IMG/VR virus record: IMGVR_UViG_3300028131_000046
Location: 1-22,565 of that record
DNA: 22,565 nt
Reading direction: 5' to 3' (one strand)
Origin: a virus
In this document: one piece after another, positions 1 to 6,552 of the stretch
Layout: every line of letters starts with the position of its first letter
Position numbering within the stretch: the stretch's first letter is position 1
Position numbers and translations under genes: made by a program
Notes under the pieces: model-generated
Told to the model about the DNA's origin: nothing
Seen by the model: only the letters and a program-made list of their open reading frames with translations
Databases searched by the model: none

Positions 1-1029
1 AGTTTCAAACTGTCTCATAACATTACCTTCACCGCTCCATTCATCATTAAATGATTTTGTTGGTACAACACAATCAATATAATCAACCAACACAATATCT
101 GGTCTAAAACCTTGTGAAATTAATTTTTTAATATATTGCTTTATGTGTGGTATTGTAGTACCATCACTTGGGAACTTTTTCAACTTAATAACACCTGGTT
201 GTTCTTTCCTTCGTTTAGCGATATCAAAAACATAATCACTATTCTCAGATAAATCATTAAGTGTTATATCGGTATCTGGTTCTAAGTTGGCCCAACATGT
301 AATATGTTTCCTTTGTATTACCTTTGGGTTGTCTTCGAAAAATATCTGTAAAACGTTTTGTCCTACGTTCTTAGCATGATTTGCTATCTTTGTGAACATT
401 GTTGTCTTACCAACACCAAAAGCTGCTAAAATAACAGCTAATTCACCTTTAGATAGTCCACCATCCATGTATGAATCAAGACCATTAATACCAGTCGGGA
501 TTGGTTTTCTAAAGTCTTCAGATAAAACATCTTCTAAATCATCGAAAACATCAATACCATCATCCTTATTCTCACCAACCTCTAAGGCTTTCTTAAGAAT
601 CTCTTCACACTTAATATAGTCATCTAAATCACCCTTATCAATAATCTTCTGAATCTCAACAACAGATTTTTTAAGTTCCTGTTGTTTACAGAATTTCATT
701 GCGGTGTCTTGTATCCTTAAACCATTATTAAGATTAGCATTTTTAACCATATCTAAATGGTCTAAATACATCTTCTTATCTATATCATCATTAGCGTTAG
801 CTAATACAATTGATTCTAAATTTACAATGTCTGGAATTGTACCATACTCATCATAATTATTAATGATTTCACTAGATAAAGCTCTTAAAAAACTATCATC
901 AAAATAATTAGGTTTTAGTATATCAACAATAGACTCACCAAACTTTGGGTCAACAATGATTTGTTGTATAAGTCTGTATTGAAAGTCCTTACCTAAATAA
1001 CCTAAATTTTCTTTATCTATTTTACTCAT
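1..1029 (-). CDS. Replicative DNA helicase, DnaB/T4 gp41-like (3' end cut by window)
   Basis: This is a hexameric replicative helicase that unwinds the fork 5'-3' on the lagging strand using NTP hydrolysis. Translation from the ATG at 1029 gives 343 codons open to the left edge, so the C-terminus is missing. Residues 1-150 look like the helical DnaB N-terminal domain. The RecA-like core follows: PTGINGLDSYMDGGLSKGE (about 178-196), Walker A AAFGVGKTT (202-210), a probable catalytic Glu in IFFEDN (about 229-234), and Walker B DIVLVDYID (311-319). The P-loop with Phe-Gly-Val is closer to phage gp41-type helicases than to bacterial DnaB. The start is preceded by an A-rich leader without a Shine-Dalgarno. 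It is the last gene of the gp32-uvsX-exonuclease-helicase run. Family assignment is secure; whether it is strictly gp41 or a DnaB homologue cannot be settled from the fragment. Confidence 0.9.
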   Translation of the reverse strand, partial: MSKIDKENLGYLGKDFQYRLIQQIIVDPKFGESIVDILKPNYFDDSFLRALSSEIINNYDEYGTIPDIVNLESIVLANANDDIDKKMYLDHLDMVKNANLNNGLRIQDTAMKFCKQQELKKSVVEIQKIIDKGDLDDYIKCEEILKKALEVGENKDDGIDVFDDLEDVLSEDFRKPIPTGINGLDSYMDGGLSKGELAVILAAFGVGKTTMFTKIANHAKNVGQNVLQIFFEDNPKVIQRKHITCWANLEPDTDITLNDLSENSDYVFDIAKRRKEQPGVIKLKKFPSDGTTIPHIKQYIKKLISQGFRPDIVLVDYIDCVVPTKSFNDEWSGEGNVMRQFET

Positions 1030-1058
1030 TTTTTTAAAACTTATATTTAATAAATATA

Positions 1059-1622
1059 TTAATCTACTTTAAAGTCAGCCTCTTCTATAACTCTTTTTAA
1101 GTCATGTTGCCCATACGTAGTTGTATAGTCATTTCTAGAAAAAGTTTTTTGAATTTCATCAATAATTTCTGGTATAATATCTCTGATATTAACCGAATAT
1201 CTGACATCAGTTTGGAACCAATTTCCAGAAAACACTGACTTAGATACAGTTTCTTTATCCACCTTAATTTCAAAAGTGAATAAATCTTCATTCTCAAAAA
1301 TATCTTTTGTATCATTTTTACTAATTAAATATGGTTTATATTGTTTCCAACAAACCTCTTTAGATTGTTCTTTAAAGAAGCTAGGGATAATACCCATATG
1401 ACCGTATGTACCATTATGAATACCAGCAATATCATCCATTAACTCCTTCAATTCTAAAGAACCTATAACTTCATCATTATAGTTCTTAACATCGAAAAGT
1501 CTTTGACAAATAATGTGGTCACTCTCTTGCTCATTTCTTCCGTTATTAATGTATAGTACAAACTCAAACCTAAAGTTTTCCCAAAAATTCTTTCTTTTTC
1601 CTTTTTGATTTTTCATAAACAT
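1059..1622 (-). CDS. Unknown 187-aa protein in the replication module
   Basis: I do not recognise this protein. It is a soluble, charged protein with a basic N-terminus (KNQKGKRKNFWENFRFEF), no signal peptide and no membrane segment. It is rich in aromatic residues in a pattern suggesting alternating strands (FRFEFVLYINN, FTFEIKVDKETV, RYSVNIRDIIPEIIDEI). Two ATGs compete for the start (1622 and 1616, giving MFMKN or MKN). The first begins 4 bases after the stop codon of the upstream exonuclease gene, so the two are almost certainly co-transcribed and possibly translationally coupled. The helicase gene begins 29 bases downstream. Position between an RNase H-type nuclease and the helicase suggests a replication accessory role, for example helicase loading or recombination mediation, but nothing in the sequence proves it. 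Confidence 0.75.
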   Translation of the reverse strand: MFMKNQKGKRKNFWENFRFEFVLYINNGRNEQESDHIICQRLFDVKNYNDEVIGSLELKELMDDIAGIHNGTYGHMGIIPSFFKEQSKEVCWKQYKPYLISKNDTKDIFENEDLFTFEIKVDKETVSKSVFSGNWFQTDVRYSVNIRDIIPEIIDEIQKTFSRNDYTTTYGQHDLKRVIEEADFKVD

Positions 1623-1626
1623 AAAT

Positions 1627-2685
1627 TTAATTTAAAATTTCATTATTTTTCTTTTCCCTTTCTATTAATTTTTTAAAGGGTAAAAGATAATTATCATATC
1701 TACTTTCACCTAACATGATATCAATACCATCATCTTTAAGCATCTTGTAAACATTCTTTATACTTCTATCATCACTAAGTGGGTTATCTATAAGTTCATT
1801 TACTTCTTCAATAGCACTTTCAGTTAGAAGAGGATTTTCCAAGTCCACCAACTTTTTATTTATCTCATATAGTTGGTCACCTTGTACACCATCTGTTATT
1901 CCATTAATGATGTTTGTTAGTACCGCAAGAGGTTTCTTTTTCTCACTTAATCTAACATCTTGTAATTCTTTAGCTCTTTCAATTATTTCATATAACTCCA
2001 TTTTTTTCTCAGTGATTTTTGGGAAAAATTTAATAAGGGTTCCCTCACCAAGTCGTTTAACACCTTTTATACTATCACTCACATCACCTGTAAGTATCTT
2101 AACTAATGCAACATTTTCATAATGGTATTTGAAGTATTCATTAAAGTTCTCATGTGTTACATAAGTTTTTAAATCTAATAAGTACATTCTTACATCATTA
2201 TTAACTAGTTGACATAAATCTCTATCACTTGTTACTATAGTGATTTTTTGATTTTCTTTCTTAGTTTTACAAATATAGGCAATAAAATCGTCAGCTTCAA
2301 CTTTTTCATCAACTAATTGTCTAATATATAATTCTTCTAGATAATTAAATACAACTCCTCTTTGCGTAACTTCCTCTAAGTCCTCTGGTTTTGTACCATT
2401 TATATAATCCTTACCTCTACCACTCTTGTAGTCTTTGTAGATTTCCCATCTTAATTTACCAGAGAATTCTCCATCCCAAAAAACGAAAACCCTATGATAA
2501 AGATTTTCGTCTAATAATTTTCTTAATACAGTAATAAATTGATAGATACCACCGATATGTTGGCCTTTCCTATTGTATTCGTCTCTGGCACCGATAAAGC
2601 CCCTTTTATAAAGGGCATTACCGTCTACCAATAGAACATTTTCTGTTTGTATTACTTTACCGTTTTTTGGTGGTCTTCTTTTCAT
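1627..2685 (-). CDS. rnh: RNase H / 5'-3' exonuclease, FEN/PIN-like (T4 Rnh type)
   Basis: This is a flap/5'-3' nuclease expected to remove RNA primers and adjacent DNA from lagging-strand fragments. The metal-binding carboxylates of the family are visible: VLLVDGNALYKRGF (D21), VFVFWDGEFSGKLRW (D71), VEADDFIAYI (E130, D132, D133), TSDRDLCQLV (D154, D156), and LTGDVSDSIKGVKRLGEGT (D201, D204), which leads into the helix-hairpin-helix DNA-binding element. At 352 aa it is a little longer than T4 RNase H (about 305 aa), and the extra C-terminal part (about 225-352) is helical with no recognised motif. The start ATG at 2685 overlaps a neighbouring ATG four bases upstream in another frame and is preceded by TAATTAAT. 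It follows the uvsX-like gene by about 30 bases. Confidence 0.88.
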   Translation of the reverse strand: MKRRPPKNGKVIQTENVLLVDGNALYKRGFIGARDEYNRKGQHIGGIYQFITVLRKLLDENLYHRVFVFWDGEFSGKLRWEIYKDYKSGRGKDYINGTKPEDLEEVTQRGVVFNYLEELYIRQLVDEKVEADDFIAYICKTKKENQKITIVTSDRDLCQLVNNDVRMYLLDLKTYVTHENFNEYFKYHYENVALVKILTGDVSDSIKGVKRLGEGTLIKFFPKITEKKMELYEIIERAKELQDVRLSEKKKPLAVLTNIINGITDGVQGDQLYEINKKLVDLENPLLTESAIEEVNELIDNPLSDDRSIKNVYKMLKDDGIDIMLGESRYDNYLLPFKKLIEREKKNNEILN

Positions 2686-2717
2686 TCATATTAATTAGAA
2701 TGTTAATAAAAATTGTA

Positions 2718-3821
2718 TTAAGCACTTGTGTCAGCCTTTTCTTCAACAACTTCTCTTTCAATTGTGAAATCAGCTGCTTCTGAATTAAGCCTAGAAAGGA
2801 TATAATCCTTATGCTCTTTTTTGTAAGTATCAATTTTTCCTGGGTTCCAATATCCATGTGGTGTTGATGCTAATTTACCATGTTCTTCTACACCGTTAAC
2901 TTGATTCTTTTCACATCTAACTTTAGTTTCAATACCAAACTGGTATGTCTCACCACCAGATGTAGCTTTCAATTTAACAGTTGAGTGAGTTAAGATACCA
3001 CCAAAGTGAACAATAACTCTTGGTGAATAGAAAAACGCTTCTCCACCCTTGTGTTTGATAACTGTATTTATGTTGTCTAACCAAATCTTTTGAACAACAG
3101 CAAAAGTATTAGTATACTGTTTACCCATTCTTCTAGATGCTGGTAATCTATGGTTTACCAATGATTTAAATGCAGTCTCCATAGAACCAGCATTCCATTG
3201 ATTATTGCTAGATTTAGACATAACTGATTGGAATCCATTAAGTGAACCTACAGAATCCCAAAGGAAACATAAATTTCTATCTAAATCACCAACTTCTTGA
3301 GCGTCTAATAACTCAGTCATAAGTCTAGCAATGTCTTCAATAATAGGTTCAAATCTAAGTGGTTTAGTTCCAACTTTACCATTAGAGTAATCAACATTTT
3401 GGTAACGTTTTAAAAGGTCATCACCATTTAAGAAAATAAAGTCACCTTCATAATCTATAATCTCACCAGTCTCCTCATCAACAACTTCTTCAAATTGTAC
3501 CCCGATATTTCTAGCGTGCTCCCAAGACCAGTTACCTTCAGTTTCCATAATAACTGGTAAATCACCAATCTTTTGTGCTCCAGCAACAGCTTCGTAAATA
3601 GCTGTAGATTTACCTGTATTAGAATATCCTCTAAATGATGTAAAATATCCTCTAGCTAAACCTGGAATCTTAAGTGCTTCATGAAATGATTCTGATAACG
3701 GAATCCAAGTAAGGTCTTTCTCTTTAACAGTAATGTCCATTCCATTTGTCTTTTTAAAACTAGATAAATCAAAATTCTTTTTTTCAATACTTTTTTTAGG
3801 TGCTTTTTTAGCCATAATCAT
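2718..3821 (-). CDS. uvsX: UvsX/RecA-like recombinase
   Basis: This is an ATP-dependent strand-exchange protein that forms filaments on ssDNA for recombination-dependent replication and repair. Walker A is FRGYSNTGKST (63-73). The METEGNWSWEHARNIGV segment (about 92-108) matches the RecA region that carries the catalytic Glu and the DAEHALDPxYARKLG-like stretch. Walker B is LCFLWDS (184-190). The later AVVQKIWLDN and GGEAFFYSPRVIVHFGG blocks correspond to the RecA NQIR and GGxALKFYASVRL regions. At 367 aa it is slightly shorter than T4 UvsX (about 390). The annotated ATG at 3821 gives MIMAKK; the ATG at 3815 (MAKK) is equally plausible. The gene lies just after the terminator that ends the gp32-like gene, so it needs readthrough or its own promoter. 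Confidence 0.88.
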   Translation of the reverse strand: MIMAKKAPKKSIEKKNFDLSSFKKTNGMDITVKEKDLTWIPLSESFHEALKIPGLARGYFTSFRGYSNTGKSTAIYEAVAGAQKIGDLPVIMETEGNWSWEHARNIGVQFEEVVDEETGEIIDYEGDFIFLNGDDLLKRYQNVDYSNGKVGTKPLRFEPIIEDIARLMTELLDAQEVGDLDRNLCFLWDSVGSLNGFQSVMSKSSNNQWNAGSMETAFKSLVNHRLPASRRMGKQYTNTFAVVQKIWLDNINTVIKHKGGEAFFYSPRVIVHFGGILTHSTVKLKATSGGETYQFGIETKVRCEKNQVNGVEEHGKLASTPHGYWNPGKIDTYKKEHKDYILSRLNSEAADFTIEREVVEEKADTSA

Positions 3822-3840
3822 ATTAATTAAATTCTTAGTT

Positions 3841-3867
3841 AAAAAAGGTGACCCAAAAGAGTCACCC
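3841..3867 (-). terminator. Rho-independent terminator after the gp32-like gene
   Basis: On the minus strand GGTGACTC-TTTT-GGGTCACC forms an 8-bp stem (one T-G wobble) with a four-base loop, followed directly by six Ts. It lies 19 bases past the stop codon of the ssDNA-binding protein gene and 20 bases before the uvsX-like start. Confidence 0.85.
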
Positions 3868-3885
3868 AGTTATAGTTTATAACCA

Positions 3886-4836
3886 TTAAAATGGTAAATC
3901 ATCATCTTCTCCAGAATCATATGAAGAAGTAGTATTAGATTCAACAACGGCTGTTGCAACGCTAGGCGCTTCAGTTGTTGTTGTATTTTCTACAGTTGTA
4001 TTTCTTGTATTTGTTGTATTAACATCATTACCCATAGTTAATTCAGAGTCTAAATCATCAATCTCATTCTGATTAACTTCAGCGTTTTGTTTTTCTTTAG
4101 ATACAAACTTTTCCTTTTCTTTACTCCATACTGGAGTTTCACCACCAACAACGATTGCTAGATAATCATAGTTCCTAGTGCTATAAACATCTCTCCAAGT
4201 TCTTTTATCTGAAACCAAAGAATTTTTAGTGGTCTCATCTGAACTTAGTGGTACTGACTCAATAGGGTAAGTAATTGATTGTACAACTGGTCTATTGTTC
4301 TGGTCTCTTGCGATGTTAATTAATAAATCTCTACCAGTTTCGGTGTCTGTAATATCATGTTGTACAGCCTTAATAGCTCCCATGATTTTATCCATAGTAC
4401 CAGTTTTTCTGTAATCGTGGTTAAATCTCCAAAACTTAACACCTTCAGATTCTTTGTCTCTGTCAATTACCTTAACTACATACATCATTCTAGGCGAATA
4501 CTTCTTAGCTAATTCTTTATCACTTTCTTTTCCTGTAGAAAGTAATGCTTGTCTAGCCTCACAAAATGGACATGCTTCACCTTCTTCATGTTTAAGACAA
4601 GGAAATGTTTTCCACTCACCTTCAACTTGTGCTTTGTGACCCCATAATACCGTGAAAGATGTTTCTTGACCTTCTTCTGGTGGGAGAATTCTAATTCTCT
4701 TAGTTTCTTGGTTTACACCCTTAGGTAAATAAGTACTGAAATAATTTTTCAAATCGTACTTTTTTGCAGTTGTTCTAGCCCCACCATTGTGAGAATTCTC
4801 ATACTGCTTCATCATTGCTTCAAAAACGTTACTCAT
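3886..4836 (-). CDS. Single-stranded DNA-binding protein, T4 gp32-like, with SSB-type C-terminal tip
   Basis: This protein coats ssDNA at forks and recombination intermediates and recruits partners. The N-terminal part (TAKKYDLKNYF, then KRIRILPPEEG) and core match the gp32 family. The zinc site is H67, C80, C89 and C92, that is H-x12-C-x8-C-x2-C, nearly identical in spacing to T4 gp32 (H64, C77, C87, C90). The OB-fold core extends to about residue 230. Residues about 270-304 are a low-complexity Thr/Asn/Val linker, and the protein ends SGEDDDLPF. That ending resembles the DDDIPF tip of bacterial SSB rather than the acidic tail of T4 gp32. At 316 aa it is similar to T4 gp32 (301 aa). It has a long A/T-rich leader, a candidate promoter upstream and a strong terminator downstream, so it looks like its own transcription unit, as expected for a protein needed in large amounts. 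Confidence 0.88.
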   Translation of the reverse strand: MSNVFEAMMKQYENSHNGGARTTAKKYDLKNYFSTYLPKGVNQETKRIRILPPEEGQETSFTVLWGHKAQVEGEWKTFPCLKHEEGEACPFCEARQALLSTGKESDKELAKKYSPRMMYVVKVIDRDKESEGVKFWRFNHDYRKTGTMDKIMGAIKAVQHDITDTETGRDLLINIARDQNNRPVVQSITYPIESVPLSSDETTKNSLVSDKRTWRDVYSTRNYDYLAIVVGGETPVWSKEKEKFVSKEKQNAEVNQNEIDDLDSELTMGNDVNTTNTRNTTVENTTTTEAPSVATAVVESNTTSSYDSGEDDDLPF

Positions 4837-4881
4837 AATAATTTAATTTTAATTTTTGTTTTGTTATTTAATAATTTTTTT

Positions 4882-4960
4882 CGTAATAAAGCGTAATATT
4901 TATAATTTGTAATATTCGTATTAGTAATAGTTTTCGTAATATTCTTATTAATAATATTTT
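4882..4960 (-). promoter_or_regulatory. AU-rich repeat leader of the gp32-like mRNA
   Basis: The untranslated region before the gp32-like start contains about five copies of a short unit that reads nATATTAC or nTATTAC on the mRNA strand (plus-strand GTAATA at 4883, 4893, 4910, 4924 and 4936, and a looser copy near 4951), 10-17 bases apart. The region is nearly free of stable hairpins. T4 gp32 represses its own translation by binding an unstructured A/U-rich leader, so these repeats are candidate operator sites. The function is inferred. Confidence 0.4.
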
Positions 4961-4988
4961 TGCATTATCATGAACATTTTTGTTATCC

Positions 4989-5018
4989 CAAATATACTAT
5001 AATTTTTTTAAAAGTAAA
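4989..5018 (-). promoter_or_regulatory. Candidate Bacteroidota-type promoter for the gp32-like gene
   Basis: On the minus strand TATATTTG (4996-4989) fits the Bacteroidota -7 consensus TAnnTTTG. A TTTA (5018-5015) lies 18 bases upstream where TTTG is expected, so the -33 half is imperfect. A start near 4982 would give a leader of about 145 bases. Because the region is extremely A/T-rich, chance matches are likely. Confidence 0.35.
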
Positions 5019-5090
5019 GTAGTTTTAAGATATTTTTTTATTCTTATTTACAAAGTTAACATATACTTTAACTTAATGCAACTATTATAT

Positions 5091-5126
5091 AAAAAAAAAT
5101 GGGAATTATTAAATAACCCCCATTTT
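5091..5126 (-). terminator. Rho-independent terminator after the acidic repeat protein gene
   Basis: On the minus strand AAAATGGG (5126-5119 complement) pairs with CCCATTTT (5103-5096 complement), an 8-bp stem continuing into a run of Ts (5099-5091 complement). The loop is A/T-rich and can pair further. It begins about 25 bases after the stop codon of the 248-aa protein. Confidence 0.8.
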
Positions 5127-5151
5127 ATTATAGTTTTATAATTATATTTAA

Positions 5152-5898
5152 TTATATCTCATCTTCAATATAATCATTATCATCTAATGATGTTTTCATA
5201 TCAACTTCACTGTAATCAGAATCAACATCATCTTTAGTTAATAAATATTCTTTTGGTTCTTCTTCACCTTCTTTATCCATAATATCATACTTACCTTCTT
5301 GACTACCCCAGAAATCAGTTAATTTTAAATTATATGGATAAGAGTCAAGTGAACGCATTTCAATCTTCTCTTCTGGAGTTGGTGCTCTTTTTTCTAATTC
5401 ACCTTCTAATGATTCAATCTTATCTGAAATTGCTTCCATTGACTGTAATTGCCCTTCAAGGTTTCCAACCATACTCATTAGTTGGTCAATCTTTTCATTT
5501 GCAGCATCCGCTGATACTTTAGCTTCTTCTGAACCCTTAACTAATTCTGTTACGTCTAATTCAACTTCGTCACCAGATGGTTCTTCCATGTCTAATTCAA
5601 CTTCGTCACCAGATGGTTCTTCCATGTCTAATTCAACTTCGTCACCAGATGGTTCTTCCATGTCTAATTCATCTTCAGGTGCTTCTTCATCACCAAACCC
5701 TAAATCTGCTTCAGGTGCTTCTTCATCAGATGGTTCTTCCATGTCTAATTCATCTTCAGGTGCTTCTTCATCTTCTTCATTCATACCTAGAATTAGATTT
5801 TCATCTTCTTCTTTATCTTCGTAGAATGAATATTCAGATATTAATTTAAATTTCTTAATTTCTTCATTAAGTAATTCTTTGTTTATTTTTTTTCTCAT
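5152..5898 (-). CDS. Very acidic repeat-containing protein, probable virion/assembly protein
   Basis: I do not recognise a family. Residues 1-27 are basic/helical (MRKKINKELLNEEIKKFKL). Residues 28-118 are a Glu/Asp-rich low-complexity region with repeats: three perfect LDMEEPSGDEVE units of 12 residues, plus two copies of an EEAPEDELDMEEPS block. Residues about 127-170 are a probable coiled coil (EKIDQLMSMVGNLEGQ onwards). A more ordinary region (MRSLDSYPYNLKLTDFWGSQEG, about 181-202) follows, then another acidic tail. No signal peptide or membrane segment. The coiled coil plus acidic repeats resembles phage scaffold/prohead-core or tail-assembly proteins, but a DNA-mimic or buffer role is also possible. 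It is the last gene before the terminator at 5091-5126. Confidence 0.75.
   Translation of the reverse strand: MRKKINKELLNEEIKKFKLISEYSFYEDKEEDENLILGMNEEDEEAPEDELDMEEPSDEEAPEADLGFGDEEAPEDELDMEEPSGDEVELDMEEPSGDEVELDMEEPSGDEVELDVTELVKGSEEAKVSADAANEKIDQLMSMVGNLEGQLQSMEAISDKIESLEGELEKRAPTPEEKIEMRSLDSYPYNLKLTDFWGSQEGKYDIMDKEGEEEPKEYLLTKDDVDSDYSEVDMKTSLDDNDYIEDEI
5555..5775 (-). repeat. In-frame 36-bp tandem repeats in the acidic protein gene
   Basis: Three perfect 36-bp copies lie at 5555-5590, 5591-5626 and 5627-5662. A related longer block covering GAAGAAGCACCTGAAGATGA and its flanks occurs twice more, between about 5649-5692 and 5729-5772. The unit is a multiple of three, so copy-number change keeps the frame. 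The identity at DNA level, including third positions, suggests recent expansion or homogenisation. Confidence 0.9.
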
Positions 5899-5917
5899 CT
5901 TTAAAAACTATTTTTAA

Positions 5918-6103
5918 TTAGAAAAGAAGTTGTCTACCATCTTCTGTAATTATTTTTTTATTAATTCTTTCTACAAGGCTCTTATCATCTTTAATTACAC
6001 ATGTACCAGAACTACAATCCATTTCTTGATTTTCTAATTGTTTTTGTTTTTCCTCGTCAGTTAGAAAATTATCTAATCCTTTTTTTAAATTTTTATCATT
6101 CAT
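5918..6103 (-). CDS. Small 61-aa protein with CSSGTC motif and IITEDGRQLLF tail
   Basis: This small protein has no recognised family. It has a charged helical N-terminal half (KKGLDNFLTDEEKQKQLENQ), a Cys pair in DCSSGTCVIKDD (about 29-40), and a C-terminus of KKIITEDGRQLLF. The start is supported by an A/T-rich leader (TTAAATTTATTAGAT) and by tight packing 19 bases ahead of the next gene; an alternative ATG two codons in is not present in frame, so the 6103 start is preferred. The Cys pair could bind metal or form a disulfide. The C-terminal tail resembles the KLVI[NT]ESQYNR tag of the 515-aa protein at 20380-21927. It also loosely resembles a sliding-clamp binding peptide (QL-x-LF), though one residue short. 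Both readings are speculative. Confidence 0.7.
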   Translation of the reverse strand: MNDKNLKKGLDNFLTDEEKQKQLENQEMDCSSGTCVIKDDKSLVERINKKIITEDGRQLLF

Positions 6104-6150
6104 ATCTAATAAATTTAATATATAGTTATACTAATAAATATATGAGAATA

Positions 6151-6552
6151 TTAAAAAATCCTCTTTATAGGGGATATGTTCAATGTATCATTACTATATA
6201 ATAATACTTTACCTTGATAGTCATCCCAATTGATTTTAACTGATTTATAATCTATATTACCCAAATAACCACCACTTTGTATTTCAATCAGCTTATTTAA
6301 TGCGTTAATGGTATAGATACAATCACCTTTCTTATGGATTGGTATTGCGCTTGGGAATAAATTTTTAAGGTTTAATTTTCTACCTTCTCTTATAACAAAT
6401 TTAAATGTTACAATTAATTTTGATTCGTCATCTTCGTTTTTATATACAAAAACTCTATCTCTTGGTATTGAGAATCTATTTTCTAAGTAGTCTAAAAACC
6501 ATTCAAGTCTTTCTGGAAATATAAAAGATGCTAATAATATTGTCTTATCCAT
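6151..6552 (-). CDS. Unknown 133-aa protein, translationally coupled to the gene before it
   Basis: I do not recognise this protein. It begins MDKTILLASFIFPERLEWFL and has an alternating hydrophobic pattern suggesting an alpha/beta fold (DRVFVYKN, KLIVTFKFVI, KVLLYSNDTL). No signal peptide or membrane helix. Its ATG overlaps the stop of the 198-aa gene by 8 bases (ATGGATAA), so the two are probably translated together and may form a complex. It is positioned between the amidase/tail genes and the acidic protein. A weak imperfect hairpin followed by Ts overlaps its stop codon, too poor to call a terminator. Confidence 0.75.
   Translation of the reverse strand: MDKTILLASFIFPERLEWFLDYLENRFSIPRDRVFVYKNEDDESKLIVTFKFVIREGRKLNLKNLFPSAIPIHKKGDCIYTINALNKLIEIQSGGYLGNIDYKSVKINWDDYQGKVLLYSNDTLNISPIKRIF

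Larger units (their letters stand above)
4837..5151. other. 315-base intergenic region between tail-side and replication-side genes
   Basis: I see no coding sequence here. Reading in the direction of transcription, it holds a terminator for the upstream acidic protein (5091-5126), a candidate promoter (4989-5018) and the repeat-containing leader of the gp32-like gene (4882-4960). The remainder is plain A/T-rich DNA. It is the clearest boundary in the window between the tail/structural block and the replication block. Confidence 0.7.

Noticed and set aside
2657-2857. Minus-strand 66-aa ORF across the uvsX/exonuclease junction
   Set aside because: It overlaps the ends of two well-supported genes in another frame and is low-complexity Ile/Lys/Leu sequence.
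4897-4904. TATAAATA on the minus strand, matching the T4 late promoter
   Set aside because: It is an 8-mer of pure A/T in an extremely A/T-rich leader and lies within the repeat units; no gp55/gp33-like factor is visible in the window.
5555-5662. 36-bp direct repeats considered as a CRISPR array
   Set aside because: The copies are directly adjacent with no spacers and are in frame within a protein-coding gene.
5588-5824. Plus-strand ORF with Ser-rich repeats (MSNSTSSPDGSS)
   Set aside because: It is the antisense shadow of the acidic repeat gene; its repeats are simply those of the real minus-strand gene.
6151-6175. Hairpin plus T-run at the end of the 133-aa gene
   Set aside because: The stem has only about four contiguous pairs plus a mismatch, and the sequence is constrained by coding; too weak to call a terminator.
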